DNA from: Lepidonotus clava
Lineage: Eukaryota; Annelida; Polychaeta; Phyllodocida; Polynoidae
Direction of reading: 5' to 3'
Length of the DNA: 64,000 nucleotides
Assembly: GCA_936440205.1 (NCBI GenBank)
Contig: OW387148.1
Location: forward strand, 682,001 to 746,000
Shown here: one piece after another, positions 1 to 13,815 of the stretch
Layout of the letters: the number at the start of each line of letters is the position of its first letter
How positions within the stretch are numbered: the stretch's first letter is position 1
Made by a program: the position numbers and the translations under genes
Notes under the pieces: model-generated
Told to the model about the DNA's origin: nothing
Database searches by the model: none
The model's input: the letters and a program-made list of their open reading frames with translations, nothing else

Positions 1-3000
1 TTGGAATCATGGGTGAGGATGTTTGAAATGATAAAACCAAAAGGCCAGAGGGAAAGAAACGGTTCATTTTAGCCAAAAAGGGGAAAGCATCACTGTTTTA
101 CTGCCCCGGGTTGAAGGGGGCAGGTGGTGTGGAAAGAGGGCCTTTCCTAGTTGCCTACCGCAATATATTGATTACCAGATCTACTTGCACGGGTACAAGC
201 ACAAAATTATTTCATTGGCGTGTACACCACAGATAATAATGGATCAGAAAACTGGAAAAGTCTAATGGCCCCTCATTCAGTTATGGGTGAGTAATTTCAC
301 TATATCCGGCCCACTCCACCCCCATATTTGTTTGAAGCCATCCCCTTCACACATCCAAGAAGGACTATTGGCCGTGGTTTCACACAGGACATACAAATAG
401 TGGAAACTGTAATATCACATTTCGGGATAAAAGCACATGTTTAGCCCGTGGGCTGAGAAGGGAGATGCAAATAAACAGAATGGCCGACCCTGCCCGAACC
501 CCGCCCAAACCCCGCCCAAACCCCGCCCCACCAGCCGCTATATTACCTCCCGTGAGGAGGTGGTCGTCGGGATTCTCATATCCCAACTTGTTTACCCGCC
601 CAGATTTGTCCCGCTTTAACATGTAAGACCACGGCCTCTCCTACAGAGCCGGGAAAGGGTCTTCTCCCAGCCAATCTCACCTTCTCACGATAGACTCTTT
701 TCTGGACCGCGCCAGCTAGTGAGACAGGTGTGACGGTCATACAGTTGATTAACTACAGAGATGCCGCACTGACCATGTAGGTGACAACATAAAAGTAGGA
801 ATAAAGCCTTTGTCTCCTTTCCAGTTTTGAACAGTTTACAAGTAAAACATGGACACGCTGATAAGGATGTTTTACTGATTTCAAAAGTCCTCTTTGTTAG
901 GTAAAGGAAAAAAGGAAACAAGGGATTCCCAATATAACTAAGGAACTGCCATCTCTCCAACTAGGGAAGAGTGATTCAACTTTGTGATTTCTGTAGAATA
1001 CATCTCTAATAGCTAAAAGTTTCAATATCAAGATGCATAGACAGAAAATTTATATGAGTTGTTTTTTTCTAATGAATACCTTTTTACAAAAATAGAGCCG
1101 AGGCAGAAATACTTATAGTAAGGTAGGTACTGTTGATTGCAAAAAGGAAGATCACTGTTTGTTGCTGTAGACCGGTAGCTGACGTCTTCAGTAATCCAGC
1201 AAATATAGGTTTAGCACTGTAACTCGTCCTTCTGTAGGCCTACCAGCCAATGGGACAACTTTCAGCAACCCTATAGATCCCCCAACGGGTCAGGGGTATA
1301 TAATGTAGTGACTAAATGTGAGGCGTTGTTTGCCTGAATCGAGTCCGTGACGGCCGCAAGAAAAGAGTCTGTAAGAATATCTTTCTTCTGAAAGTGGAAC
1401 TGTGAGCACACAAGGTGCCATGTTTGCCTTGGCTATTGCTCCATTTCCGAACGTCATGAGCGGCTCAACCTGGAATACAGAGAATAGTGGGATGGTGGAT
1501 ATGGAAAATAGTGCCACGGTGTACTATAATCAGGACAGGAACATTGAGGGGCATAAAGATGTTTACAAAATACATTGGTATACGTATATACAAGTTCATT
1601 ATACACAATTTATGCATTTTTCATCAATTGATAGGATTTGTTCCATTCCTTATTTCTTAGTCCTTATACAGGGTCATGCTGTGGTTCATTTGAAATATCA
1701 AATCCTAGAAATGAGGAAATGTGGGATTACTGTGCAAAAACAGAATAGCAGTCAATTGGCAGGACAAGCGTTTATCTAATATGATGTTAAGCTCCGAAGC
1801 ATTCAGAAGCCAAACAAGTTAGGAAAACCATTCCCATTTGTCAAAATTAATGCCCTTCACATAACTAACGGACTCTGTTGGTCTGAGAAGAGAGGCGGAT
1901 ATTGCATATCAGTTGGGTTTTTTTTCGGATTTTCCCTTACTAGCCTTAGGATATAATAATTTCCCAATTAGTACCAGTTCTTTATACCTTATATGTTCAT
2001 AACTGAGGACAACTCCTCTTATTCAACACTCTCAATAAACATATAGAAATGTACCATCTACTTTAAACCTTGTATTGAGCTATACTCATTAAAGTCCCCT
2101 CTGGGTGTCTTAACCCGTTTATTGATCAGGGCTTCTTACCTGGCATGAGCACCTTCTACTTCTCTAGAAACTTGCGCGATACATCATCTTGCGCCGTATA
2201 TTTATTTATCTCGTGGGCGGTATGACGCATGGGTTATCTAATCTAAAAATAACGTCATGCCAATACCTGAAACAATACGCATTCTACATACTGACCCAAG
2301 TTCACTTCTCAGAGGGTATTTCAATATTACCTATAATTATCTTTTTACCTGTCAAGATTACTATAGTCATCATTTCTTGTCAGCCATGAAAAACCCAGGC
2401 TTAATGAATTAGCCAATCTACTCTAAACTATTGACTGTATAGGCATATCGTAGTTCTCTCGCACATATTAAAAAAATTAAATTTTGGTTTAGCAATCTTT
2501 ACCTTTCAATGACGTAGTGCCTTTGTATCTATTAGAAGGTCTAAGATATTTTTTAAAGTTGAATAAATGGATTGTTTAGAAAATAACATGTAACTTATGT
2601 TTTCATATGTTACAATTAATGTTTAATGCTCATGAAGTCGGTACAATCGTAGAGACAGACGAATTGCTAATGAGCATAAACCTACATATCCCCAGCCTGT
2701 CAACCGTCAGAGTACCTGGTGACAGGAGCTTTGACGTTTCCATCATTAGGGCTGAGTCGGGATCCCAGAACCGTCTGCTTTCAAGCCATAACTGTAAGCC
2801 ACAATTTGCTTAAACATGCGATTTCCTGAAAAGGGATAACCATTAAAAGAAGAGGCCTATGTATACTTTGGGTTTAAAGAATATCAGAATCCATCATTTC
2901 CACTAGTCTCATATCCACAATAGAATCACAGCGACGTTTTATTCATAATCTTGTGACCGCCCCTTCCCCTTCGATAACGCTCCACGTAATTGCCCACTTC

Positions 3001-5771
3001 ATAGTTATAACTGCAACCAATCAAATTTTAAACTAAGTGCTTTCAATAATTCCCTTATATTCGGTTGCAGTTGCAGTATTAACTTTGCTGTACATGTCTT
3101 ATTACATGATACCATTTTTTAAAGGGAATGCAACTATGTAATATCATGAAAATACAACTAGGCTGAATGTATGCTCCATCGTTAATCAAATAAAAACGTC
3201 CGTTAGTACGTTCTTTCCTTATCAATAGGAGAGAGATATATTGCAATAATTTTGGGTTTGCAACTATATCCCACGACCAAGCATGTTGGCAATATCAATA
3301 GAAACACTTTCCCACCCACCATCAAAGCGTCACTCTCCCATGTCTACACCCTCATCTCGTCGCCAAGTCGACAGTAATGGTGGCTGTACGTGAGCCCTAA
3401 CTCGGCCTGACGGGCTGTGACCCTCAACCCACGCCCCACACACCATGTTGATATCCCTGCGCCCAATATTGACGACAGGTAGTCGTTACCCCACCACACC
3501 ATTCCCCGCAGGAGCAGAGAGAAGTCTCTCCGGGGCTCTATGACGAAGCATAGCTTTTTATTTGGATTCTGCGCGTATACATGTACTTTTTTTTCGCGTG
3601 AGAAAATGCTCACTGGTTCTGTGATGAAAATCGCAGATAACAATTTTCTGGTCCAAGGACAATGAAGTCTGTGGGCCCTGCTTAAATTAGAGCCATTGGT
3701 TATATGAAAGCACAAAGCTCAAGGTTCATATAATGCGGCAGATGTATAAACTATTTATATACATTTATTTTAGTGCTGGATAAGGCGGTGCCAAACACAT
3801 GCTAGGGGGCTGAGAGTGTTTATGTCAACTTCTCTGATTTCTTGCAGGGTATGAGATTTTATAAAAGACATTCTATTGGAAACCCCTTAGTTTTATATGG
3901 AACCGACTGAGATTTACTACATTTATAATCTCCTCATAGGGGCCTACCTGTTAGTTTATGCATAGATATTTATTGGCATTTTGAGTCGGGATAATCCATT
4001 ATGACAAATACCTGTAATTCTGAAAAAAAGGCAATTGGGAATGCCGTTTTAAACATATTCATTTTTCATTTTGAAACAATATGTAGCCTGTCCGATTCCT
4101 GCTGAACACGGCCATAAGGATGGTAATAAGGCCATCAGGGTGGCAGGCCATCCTTCCAAACCACCATTCTTCTATAGATTATGTTGTCATTCCATGCACT
4201 GCTAACAGAATTAGGTTAATTCGTCAACCCTTTACTTATCCCCGTTAAGTGCCGTTCGCACCCACCACTCCCCGTCAACCTCTAACATTAGCAGGTAACC
4301 CTCCCTTATTACTTCTCGTTGTCACGACAACACCTTTAGCTGCGCATGTCCCCAGACCCCTGACTTCCGGTCACAGAGACCCCTGGTGGGGAGTCCGTTA
4401 GAGTTCTCCACCTGGGCATCTTTAGACGTAGAAAATGAACAGGCTGAAAATGGGACAATCATCAAGCAACGCATTTCAAATCGATTTCTTTCGTATTTAC
4501 TTTGGAACTGCACTGATTGCATTTGTTTTGAGTCGTCTTGCTTTTCTTAAAAGATTAATTTCCGGGCTTAAACTTTTGGTGTTGATTCCTACAAAAAGGG
4601 ATAATAATAATTCCAATGTTGATCCATCTAGGCCTATTTGTTAGTTTGCGTATGCTTATACAACAGAAAATTCTTTGGATTATTCCCGTGGATTGTTGTA
4701 ATGCTATTTTATGTATTTTAAATCTTAGTTTTTTGATTGACATGATGAGGTCCAAAAACTAATATAAATACAACATTCTGGACTGTAACGATTGGCGGAT
4801 GGTCTGTGACAGGCTACCTATGTGTACGATAACGGTAACTGCCGAAGTATATCTATAATTCAACTGGTTCTCTCTATTGAATATATGATTGCCGTATACA
4901 TTATGCTATAATTATCTACAGCGTGGTCGAGAAAGGGAGAATGAGCAGTAGCTTAAAGAATTTCGGTCGAACCACACCTTTTCACCCTCGCCTAGCCCAT
5001 TATGCCTATAGCCTACCTGCAGCATACGGAGTTTGTTTGTTTGTTTGTTGGGGTAGTTTAACGTCCGGCCAACCCTTATGAGTTCTTTTCAGACTGATCA
5101 TACGGAGTATACGGAGCATACGGAGTATGAGTGACGTCAACATAATTATGATTTTACTCTCAAGTGCGACATTTGAATCAAATCAAAAAGTGGAATAAAG
5201 GCATAGCTTTGAGAAGGCACTCACTTCAATATAGGCCCCTAAAGGCTAAACGGCATCATGAATGTATAGATCAGGGAGGGGACAATGCCCATTGTCAATG
5301 TGAAGAGGTTATCAACTTATATATTATAATTATATATCATTTGTCGCATATTACTAGAGTTTATGGTTAGCCTTACTGTACCTCTATATATTAGTCCAAT
5401 CAAAACAAAGTTTGAAGGGCCAGGGTTTCATTTTATTCTTTGCCCACAAAGAGCAATACCAATGTAGCATCAGTAGCCCTAAAGGGAATATAAGACAGGT
5501 CTTACATCACAAAGGGACGCGAAACATGTGTTAAAACTAAGCATCAATTCAGTCCTATATATAGGTAGCCTCAAGCAGTGACATTGGCTAGGTCTGACAT
5601 TGTCCTATCCAGATTGGGGTTTCCCCTCAGACGCTGAGAACAAGACGCCATCTTGGCTGTCATCGTTGGCTTATTTTCGCCCAATCTTCCCAATCCCGAC
5701 AAGGGGCTTTCGGAGGATAAAGGGGGAACATGGCCAATCGGAAACGCGCTTACTGGCACCAACAGCTCTCC
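1..5771. other. No gene recognised; unique-looking non-coding DNA
   Basis: I see no open frame here with a recognisable domain or paired splice signals. Short direct repeats of a CATACGGAGTA-like unit lie near 5097-5129. A run of GTTT units near 5034-5050 is followed by GTTTAACGTCC, a motif reminiscent of invertebrate dispersed repeats. The longest open frame (1402-1779, plus) has no family resemblance I know. Confidence 0.4.
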
Positions 5772-6236
5772 ATTCGCCTAGCAGAGGTATCCCATAATGC
5801 CTAGCGCGGAGGGGGTTCCTGTTTACTTTAAACTCTTCTATTAATTAATCAATGACATGAAAAAATCTGAAAAAATACAATATATTACTGTTATGATCCC
5901 TTCTATTGATATGCCAAAAAGAAAATTTGTACAACATCATTTTAGAAATTTATTGCATTTTGACAGATTTTAGGGGTCTGGCTTCATCCTCTATAATCTT
6001 ATGTAAATGAATTGCCTGTGCCGACATGAAAGAGTCAAGTTTAATCATTTAAAAGGCTGCAATAGAAAATATCCCACATGTATTTTATTACATTACGAGT
6101 GGATAATCATTATCCGGCATAATATTATAACTTATATGTCACTTTGAAAATGACTTAAATGATAGAAAATATTGACCGGAACCAACCCATCTCGGCAATT
6201 CTCGCGGACGAGATTCGGCACCTCTGTTAGGCGAAT
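5772..6236. mobile_element. Element X, copy 1: 465-bp inverted-repeat (MITE-like) element
   Basis: The ends are inverted repeats: ATTCGCCTAGCAGAGGTA at the left and ACCTCTGTTAGGCGAAT at the right, about 16 of 17 matching. The interior aligns in reverse complement with four separated blocks at 36223-38968, so this is the uninterrupted copy of a dispersed family. No coding capacity is visible. No target duplication is evident. The left subterminal CCCATAATGCC is part of the repeat, so it should not be read as a unique promoter site. Confidence 0.75.
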
Positions 6237-7462
6237 ACTTAATATGAAAGAGTGCCTCTCCAGTCTCCAAGCGGAGACGTCTGTTCTACCGCCGCTGAGG
6301 GCAGTGGTGGTGACTAAATCCGTTCGGAGACATTGGAAAGAGCTCGCGTCAATCGCGTGGTCGCCATTCCTTCGCTGCGGTCCTGACACCGGAAGTAATA
6401 AGAGGGGCGGCAAGTGCGCCTGCGCGCCGCTGGAGGAGCTTTGGTGACTTAAAGTCAGCAGATTGTCACGTGATGCAAAAGTGCAGGTCCATGTATGAAA
6501 TGTAAAATGTCTGGGACCCATCGGGGGACCCATTAGGAGTAGGTTAGGTCAGGCCAGGAGTGGGCCCGATGTGAGCGGGTAAGGAGGCAGAGGGAGATAA
6601 GTGGGGCTGGAGGTAGACGGGAGAGCTAAGGCATTAACGCCAGAAACAGCCATGTCTTCCTCCATAAGACCAACAACGTTTTCGAGAAGACCCTCAGAAC
6701 ATATGTAGGTTACCTAAAATTATATAGGCCTGTAGTCATTTATATGGCTATATATAATTCCAATGGCCGTTCTGACTTGCCAACACTTATAGGCCTAAGC
6801 CCCAAGTTACGTGCTGACAAGGAGGCCCCATCATGTAGTCCCCATGTGGACCCTATTGAAGTTATTCATCACAAGAGATTTAAATTGAACCTATGGACGA
6901 ACGGAAACTGGAGTATTTCTATTTATAAAATCAACAAGAATGCCTGAGGATTATTTCCCAATTTAGGTTTCCAATTGAACAACATAGATGAATTTGAGTA
7001 GATGAGGGCCGAATAAGGGAGAAGCCCAACTTAATGAACTGTAGAAGATGTTTATTATAGCAGGCTTCGATTTGATACACGGTTGCCGCTTGAGAGAGTC
7101 AAGACGCGTATCATTGACAAATTTGATCTGCATTCTCCATCCCAATAAGGATATGATAGGTCCATGTTCTCTATATATATCATTATCTTTTATATTTATA
7201 ATAAGCATATAGGTCGTATGTCCGCCATGGCCCATGTAATTAAAGGTGAGGAAAATAGTCACATCCTAATATCTAATATCAGGATGTGCCTAATTATTTT
7301 TCCCCAAAATGTACATATGGACCCACAACTGATGCTCTAGACAACGAAATGATGCATTTGTCAAGCTCATATGTAAATATCTCATTTCTTTCAATAGCTA
7401 CCTTAAGTTTGAGTTTGATGTACAGATCAAGCAATATGTGTAACAAAAGTAGAAAGTGATTC
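6237..7462. other. GC- and CpG-rich stretch, possible promoter, then plain spacer
   Basis: From about 6240 to 6450 the DNA is CpG-rich compared with its surroundings. It holds an ETS-like CCGGAAGTAA (6389-6398) and a GCGCCTGCGCGCC-type string near 6416-6428. This could be a promoter or first-exon region. A short frame beginning at an ATG near 6651 meets a GTAGGT donor-like site, but nothing downstream supports a gene. The rest has no recognised feature. Confidence 0.25.
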
Positions 7463-7466
7463 AAAA
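7463..7466 (-). terminator. Pol III T-run behind tRNA-Ile
   Basis: Four T residues on the minus strand start about three bases past the discriminator base. This is the minimal RNA polymerase III termination signal and supports a transcribed tRNA gene. Confidence 0.7.
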
Positions 7467-7469
7467 CCG

Positions 7470-7543
7470 TGGCCATTATGGGGCTCGAACCCACGACATT
7501 CGCGTCATTAGCACGACGCTCTAACCAACTGAGCTAAACGGCC
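7470..7543 (-). tRNA. tRNA-Ile, anticodon AAU, no intron
   Basis: Read on the minus strand this 74-nt sequence folds into a full cloverleaf. The acceptor stem GGCCGUU pairs with AAUGGCC at all seven positions (one G-U). The D arm is AGCUCAGUUGGUUAGAGC. The anticodon stem UCGUG/CGCGA holds loop CUAAUGA, giving anticodon AAU, which decodes isoleucine after deamination to inosine. The T arm is GUGGG-UUCGAGC-CCCAU, and the discriminator base is A. The A box (D arm) and B box (GGTTCGAGCCC) are both intact. It stands alone, with no other tRNA seen nearby. It closely matches the animal tRNA-Ile(AAU) sequence as I remember it. Confidence 0.93.
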
Positions 7544-8106
7544 GGCTGGAGTGCGCTAGGCCGAACCACATTATATTCCACATTATGCAATACTAACCTA
7601 CTCCATAGATATTAAGTGTCCTATCAATTTGGTCTTCCAATGCTCCCGGAGGATCGATCTGGGACAGTATTGGGTTGGTGGTCTAAGTACATTTTATTGC
7701 AGGGAAATAAACATAAACCTTATGCCAGCACGTCCGTATTATGGGGCTCATGCAGCAAGGAGGGAGTCCCAATGTCGGTAGCCGCATTTAAGAAATGTTT
7801 ATAAATGTCTGCAGTCTTTGTTGCTCACTTACCCCAATTTTGTGTTTCACAAGCTCTCATATGACGTATATCGAATTCAAATGACCATGTCACAGTGTCG
7901 GTTCAACGGGTCTAGATCCATATTAACGGCTGTGGTTTCAAACACCTATCTGAGTATCAGGTAGACTAGTCGCATTGACATGCATGGTTAACTGAGTAGT
8001 GAGGTCCGACTACCTCAGGCATTATACGCTCGACGTACTTTACGCTCTATTTCATATGTCTTTAGAATCTTTTTCTTTGTATACATCTTTTGCATGTCTA
8101 TAGGCG

Positions 8107-8340
8107 TTATGCAAATGATATCTCCCAAAATGGGCCGGCCGTCATATTGATGATCATTTATTGTCATTATTAGTTACAACTCTAAAATATTTTGAACAAA
8201 TATTTTTTAGCCACATTCAATCTAAGAAACTCATAAAATCCTAACCAACATATAAATCTTGAATTTACTGCAGAGCCAAATGATCATTGATCACCACATA
8301 GTGGCAGATCTGCACAAGGTTATATTTAAGAACGTGATAG
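8107..8340 (+). repeat. Dispersed repeat Y, copy 1
   Basis: The stretch with GCAAATGATATC, GTCATATTGATGATCA, ATTGTCATTATT and later TTGATCACCACATAGTGG aligns in order with 26676-26930 (same strand). Part of it aligns with 55076-55215 (opposite strand). The copies are old and gapped. I cannot assign a class; no terminal inverted repeat or coding frame is visible. Confidence 0.5.
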
Positions 8341-11300
8341 AGCTGTATAGTTTTATCAACCAGACATGGGGACATGGGGCCTACGTGATTCCGTCTTTTA
8401 ATTAACCGGCGCCATGTTAATACGCTTTTCTGTCAAAAGAGCCCTTCATTTATTTATAATAATGTGACATTTGCTCCCGCCCCCCTCCTAACCCCAGCCC
8501 CAAGTGCAATACCCATGCGGTAAAGGGATAATAAGTTAACTTACAGTCATTAAGTGCTCCCATGCCACCCTTGCATCACATGCATAACGTGTTATACCTT
8601 TTCCCTTTAGTTAATGACCATGGATCAATAAAGTTGTCGACCTGATGATTACCTGCTAATTAGATATGCGGACACTTTAGCCACCAGTAAGTATACTGTG
8701 TTACCAAATTATTTTTTTCTCCAATAATGTAGGTACTAGACCGCTTTACATCAATAAACAGCATCAGTGGCGTACCCACTATCTGGACACTCCAAATGGG
8801 GGTGGACCACTAAAATCGAACCTATAGGGTCCCACCACTTACTTATTAAGCCCATCCCAGTTTACACCAACACTAAAGTTTCATATGAAATATCTTCAAA
8901 ACTGCCATCATGCTTATTTCCTGAAGACAGTTATATAATACAAAATTAACCAAAGAAATTTGGGTGACAGATTCCTCCTAAATTTGGCGAAACACAGCTT
9001 TATATTTTGGCATTCATCCCATAGGAACCAATGTTAAAGCCCATCAGTCTAGCCTATAATGTCCAACCCTATTTGCCCTGTAATACAATATTTTGATTGG
9101 CTGGCAAACCTACAAATCTGTCAACTGGTGAAAATTAAGAAATCATAATGTTAAAACAGTCCTTTAGGATATAGAAATACACAATTTTTGCTCATTTAAG
9201 TAACCCCAATATTTGAAAACAAGGATGGCGTGTACAGTAATTTTGTCCAACCCTTGTCCAACCCTAGGATGTACCCATTGTGGGATGGGCTTAATACTGC
9301 ACGGGTTCATTCCCTGGTACGAGCAGGCTCTGCATGGACCCCGCTGCGCTCCTCGACAGGCGCACATTTCCATATACTACTTGCGCGTACAGTTCAAGTT
9401 TCCTTATCGCCCTGTGCTTATGTCCAGGGCTTATGTCTATAAGGATATACATGAAACTTTGTGTTGGGGTATCATTGGCCAAAAAGAGTCGAAAAGGGGC
9501 ATTTTTTGGCGGGTATTGATTTTATCTAAAATTACTGATGGCCTCAGCCTATAATACTATGAAGAAGTTTATGACACATAATAGCCTATATAGAAGACCA
9601 CCACAAATTGAATATATGGTCAATGATGAACAATTCTTCTAAAACTCATAGAATCTCTGACCAAACACTCCCCCCGTCGGCCTATATCCCGAGGCAAGAT
9701 CCGCCCGGAGATTGATGATAAGCATGAACCGGAACTGAAAGGTCACTTGGCCCATGCGGGAGAGGGAGACCAGAACCCTGTGCCTGGTCTTACTGAGCTT
9801 ATATTTCCAACAACCGAAGGAACAGTAGCCTAATGCCAGAACACCACTGTGTTTAAGAAACCAGGGTAGTATGTAGAGGGATCCTTTCTGGGATGGATAT
9901 ATATATATATTTCCATTATACGAATCCCAATTATAGTAAACCCTCGGGCCCCTCTCATTTTCTCATCCCTTGTGAGTCTATAACCAGCATTGTGATACTG
10001 GCATTGTTTCTTAGGGACGAAGAATTTCTTTCAGAAAAGGTTGAAAGGCATGTAAGAGACAAACGGCATTCGGGTGGCTGCATGCATGGGGTATTTATCA
10101 CTTGTTTTCAGAGTTGAGCTCAGTGAGTCTTTTGGTCTCTTGAATATTTTGTACTGTTTTTGTAAACAGATTGTGCTCTAATATAATGAGACCATTACTT
10201 TGTTCACAATCAAAACAGTTACATGATACATGTTTTTCACGATTGAGGAAACAATAGGTGAACAAATAGGAGCGGTTGGTAGGGTCACATGCATGGGTAC
10301 CACATGGTATCGTTTGAGAACGCGCAGACTAGGCCCTGTTAGGGTGTTGTAGGGCGGGCCGTGGGAGGAGAGGGTCAGGGGTTACTAAGCCTGTTGTCTG
10401 TTGAAAGCTCCCATGCAGGGGCACGTTCCACATATGACCAAAGATACGACTCATACCGTAACTTACTTTGGAACGCACCCAATGTATTTAACTTTGCCGT
10501 AATGCAATAGGAGACAAAAAGATGAACGATAGGCCTATGTCGGCATGTGGTAAGTCGTAGACCTACCTATGGAGCTGCTGTTGTCCAAAGTTCAGGTTTC
10601 GTCGGGGACAAACTAGACCCCTCTACTACTGATAAGTTATCAAAAACCCACTCTCTTTATTTCACGGGTGCAGAGAAACAGTGTCTTAATAGATAACTTT
10701 ATCATTTTGTCAGAACAGTTATTGAACCCAATGATCATAGATTTTTTTTTATAAGATTGAACGATGAAAAGGTTTCAGATATAGGTAAAATTTAAACCTT
10801 CCCTTTATCTCTAAGGGACCCCTGTTTAAGTGGTGCATGTGCACATGCAGCGTCTAATCTGTTATCAAGTGTGGTTGCTGTTTTAGGGGATTAGCCATCA
10901 AGTAAAACAGTGACTCAATGGGGCATGAAAGAAGGTGATGATCCTATAGTCTGCCATGCAATCTTAATTCCCAGGCCCTATCTGTTGAGAGATGTGCGGT
11001 ATATGATCACTGGGGCCAGAACGGCCAGAAAAGGGGGATATGAAAGGTGTAAAAGCCAACAACTCCACCACAGATCACAGACCTCCCTATATAATGCCAG
11101 AGCATCATCATATGAGAGAGTACAATACCCATCATTCCAATAGTCTCTACTAAACTCCTAACACAATAATTATTAGGATTGTTCGACTAAACAAGGCTCT
11201 TGCATGGGGACGCCAGGCGATCAATACACTCATATTACAGGTTAACAATAACTGACAGGAACTGAGAAGTGCCGTCATTACCTCTCAAATTCAATTCCAA

Positions 11301-11446
11301 CACTAATATTGATTTAAACGCCTCCCGACTCTCAACCACTAGAACAAAAACGGGTAATTTTGCAGCCATGCCATTGATTATGACTCAATAGTGTGATGTT
11401 CAAGACAACGTGGGTGGTGAAGGGAGTGAGGCCCTTGTTTGGTGTG
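8341..11446. other. No gene recognised
   Basis: No supported exon. A CAGTGGCGTACCC string at 8764-8776 resembles a hAT-type end, but I could not find its inverted partner. A short TA run lies near 9897-9910. Overlapping open frames at 9164-9554 on both strands show no family resemblance. Confidence 0.35.
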
Positions 11447-11605
11447 CATTAATTAGTCTTTTGGATGTGCATTAATTAGTCCTTCAGATGTGCATTGTTA
11501 GTCCTTTAGAGGTGCACTAATCAGACCTTTAGATGTTCATTAGGCTGATTACCTCTTTAGATGTCTTTTAGGTGTGCATTCATTACCAATTTAGAAGTGC
11601 ATTTG
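11447..11605. repeat. Degenerate minisatellite, unit about 27 bp
   Basis: Imperfect tandem units of the form GATGTGCATTAATTAGTCCT follow one another about six times. They become more diverged to the right (GTGCATTCATTACC, GTGCATTTGTTATC). Confidence 0.6.
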
Positions 11606-11704
11606 TTATCTTTACACATGTATACGCCTTTATCAGTCTCTAAGAATACAGTAACATGATGTTTGGGCCTTAGACGGAAGATGCAGTATATTCCTCTATG
11701 ATTA

Positions 11705-11923
11705 AAGCCCCATACCCACTAGGCGATTTGTACAGAGTCCGCCGACTGATCGGTGCTAAAATCGGCCGATTATACCCCCCAAACTCGGCCTATTTTATCG
11801 CCGACTCACATCAAACCTGCACTTCTTAATATACCATACTAACAGGGGTTCATAGGAATCGGCCGATTCTGCTCATTTCCCTTCGTCCGTCACTAGTAAA
11901 ATCGCCTAGTGGATACGGGGCTT
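11705..11923. mobile_element. 219-bp MITE, ends AAGCCCCATACCCACTAGG
   Basis: The left end AAGCCCCATACCCACTAGGC and the right end CCTAGTGGATACGGGGCTT are inverted repeats that match with a few mismatches, and each is flanked by TA. The interior carries repeated ATCGGCCGATT-like palindromes. There is no coding capacity. A TA duplication fits Tc1/mariner-like or ISL2EU-like transposition; the superfamily is not certain. Confidence 0.7.
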
Positions 11924-13689
11924 TAGTAATGATAACTCTATGTGCTATCTCGAATTCAATAGTCCATTTACGTGGCCATTTTAGAGACAATTCTATATAA
12001 TTATGCAGTTGCTCTCATACATTTTGAACAAAACAAAAAACTAAAAAAAAACATTTTGAACAATATACAATACACATCTAGATCTTTATTTAACTCCAAG
12101 ATTATATTTTATCTCTTCAATGATAGCTATAAGTTATAACTTAAGATATCTCATCTTCCATGCAGAAAAGACATGAAATGTGACCAGACACTACATAAGG
12201 AAACGATAGAAATCCTGCGAATGTGAAGATAGCTGTACATGTTTAAATGTCATTTAATGGGTTGCATTCTTAGTACCTTGTTGGTTCTTTTGTTTTTTGT
12301 TTTTTGTTGTTAAGTTTCTTTTTGTTTCTTTTTTTCAATATTTGCATAGGTTATAGCGAAATTTACTTGAATATGAGAAATTACATAATTAACAGACTTT
12401 GAAAGTCCCGCGTATAACCAGATTTTATCCTCCAAACTATCTGCATGGAATCCTAAAGTAGGGACAGTTTCTTTTATGTACATGAAGGACTGATATTGGT
12501 TTAAACTCGTGCTGATGGCCAAGTTGACAGTGGGTGTTCCCTGTCGGTTCAGGGGCTGTCTGTAATCCTGTAATTCAGGCTCTAATGAGTCGCGTGTCTC
12601 ATGGCCGTACGGGGCTCACTTGACACAGATAGACGTCCACCCCGTCACTCGTATCGATCTACCACGGATACTCCCCACTCCTGTAGGCACAACCTGGCAC
12701 GACATGTACCGTCTTGGGGCTTAATACTTGTACGGGATGACTGTTGGCTAAAGTCTTAGATGGAGTTGATAGTTGGTTGTTCAGAGTTTATCAATAAAGG
12801 AACACATAATATTATATAACAAGAACAAGATTTTGACGATTCAGCCTTTGCTCTTGATATACATTTGAAGACTCAACTCCCTAACCCTTACTTTAGTGGG
12901 GTCTGTTACACGGCGGATAAAAGCATCAAATTTGGTATGAGACACCTCTGATGCATAACTATCAAATCTGGAAGGGGTGTACTGACGCCGGTGGTCAGTC
13001 CGTACTCGGAGTTTAGCCATCTTTGTGTTAACACTAAAGCAGTGCTAAAATAATAACTCTTTGTCAAGGGCGAAGAGTAGAGGGAGGAGTCTAGTAGTGA
13101 CGACTGTATTCCAACTATATATAGGCACCGTGCGTGCAACACCAGTCAGAGAGCTGTTAGTTGTTGTGAGTTAAACATCCTGGAAAGGTTGGTTCTAGAA
13201 GCTTACTCCTTATCTGAGGCAACTGAGGCAATCAATGATTCAATCAATTTAATAATAAGACCTTAACTGTAATGGATATTTAACCTACTGTAGTTCAGGG
13301 GAGCCATCGTGAAATATCGATAGGACGGATGTGGGGGCCAAAAAACTTTGCAAAATTTTCACAATGCAATTTCCACATTCAAGTACAAGATAATGATTGT
13401 TCCGCTTGATTTACATGACAGAGTACCTTCGTACCATAATGCACAATATCCGATATTCCTGACAGTCCTCACTCAAGGTTTTCCATACCTCAGGTGTTCT
13501 TACTTAAAACCTGCAAACAGTGGCTGCACTGCCTTACACATACACTCAATGACCACTTGGACCACAATCAATAGGACCATCATTATTCCAAATACCCTGC
13601 TTATATTTATCTCCAGGCATAAATGCAGTCATTATTCAATTGCTGATGCGACAAATCGCTCACTGAGCATCGAATTCATCCACATAATG
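11924..13689. other. No gene recognised
   Basis: A moderately GC-rich block at 12530-12720 contains open frames on both strands, but none with a recognised domain or a convincing pair of splice sites. The rest is AT-rich spacer. Confidence 0.35.
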
Positions 13690-13691
13690 TG

Positions 13692-13746
<55 letters not shown>

Positions 13747-13777
13747 GTATATATATATATGTATATATATATATATG

Positions 13778-13809
<32 letters not shown>

Positions 13810-13815
13810 TATGAA
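13690..13815. repeat. (TA)n microsatellite with regular G interruptions
   Basis: About 125 bp of TATATA is broken every 16-18 bp by a GTA step, giving a higher-order pattern of roughly 17 bp. Open frames across it encode only Tyr/Ile runs and are artefacts. Confidence 0.9.

Noticed and set aside
5783-5806. ZNF143-like promoter motif CCCATAATGCCTAGCGCG
   Set aside because: It belongs to the end of element X and recurs at about 38930, so it is repeat sequence and not evidence of a local promoter.
8764-9560. CAGTGGCGTACCC as the left end of another hAT-like MITE
   Set aside because: No inverted right end was found.
12530-12720. GC-rich open stretch that could be an exon
   Set aside because: No convincing splice pair, no recognised family, and frames are open on both strands.
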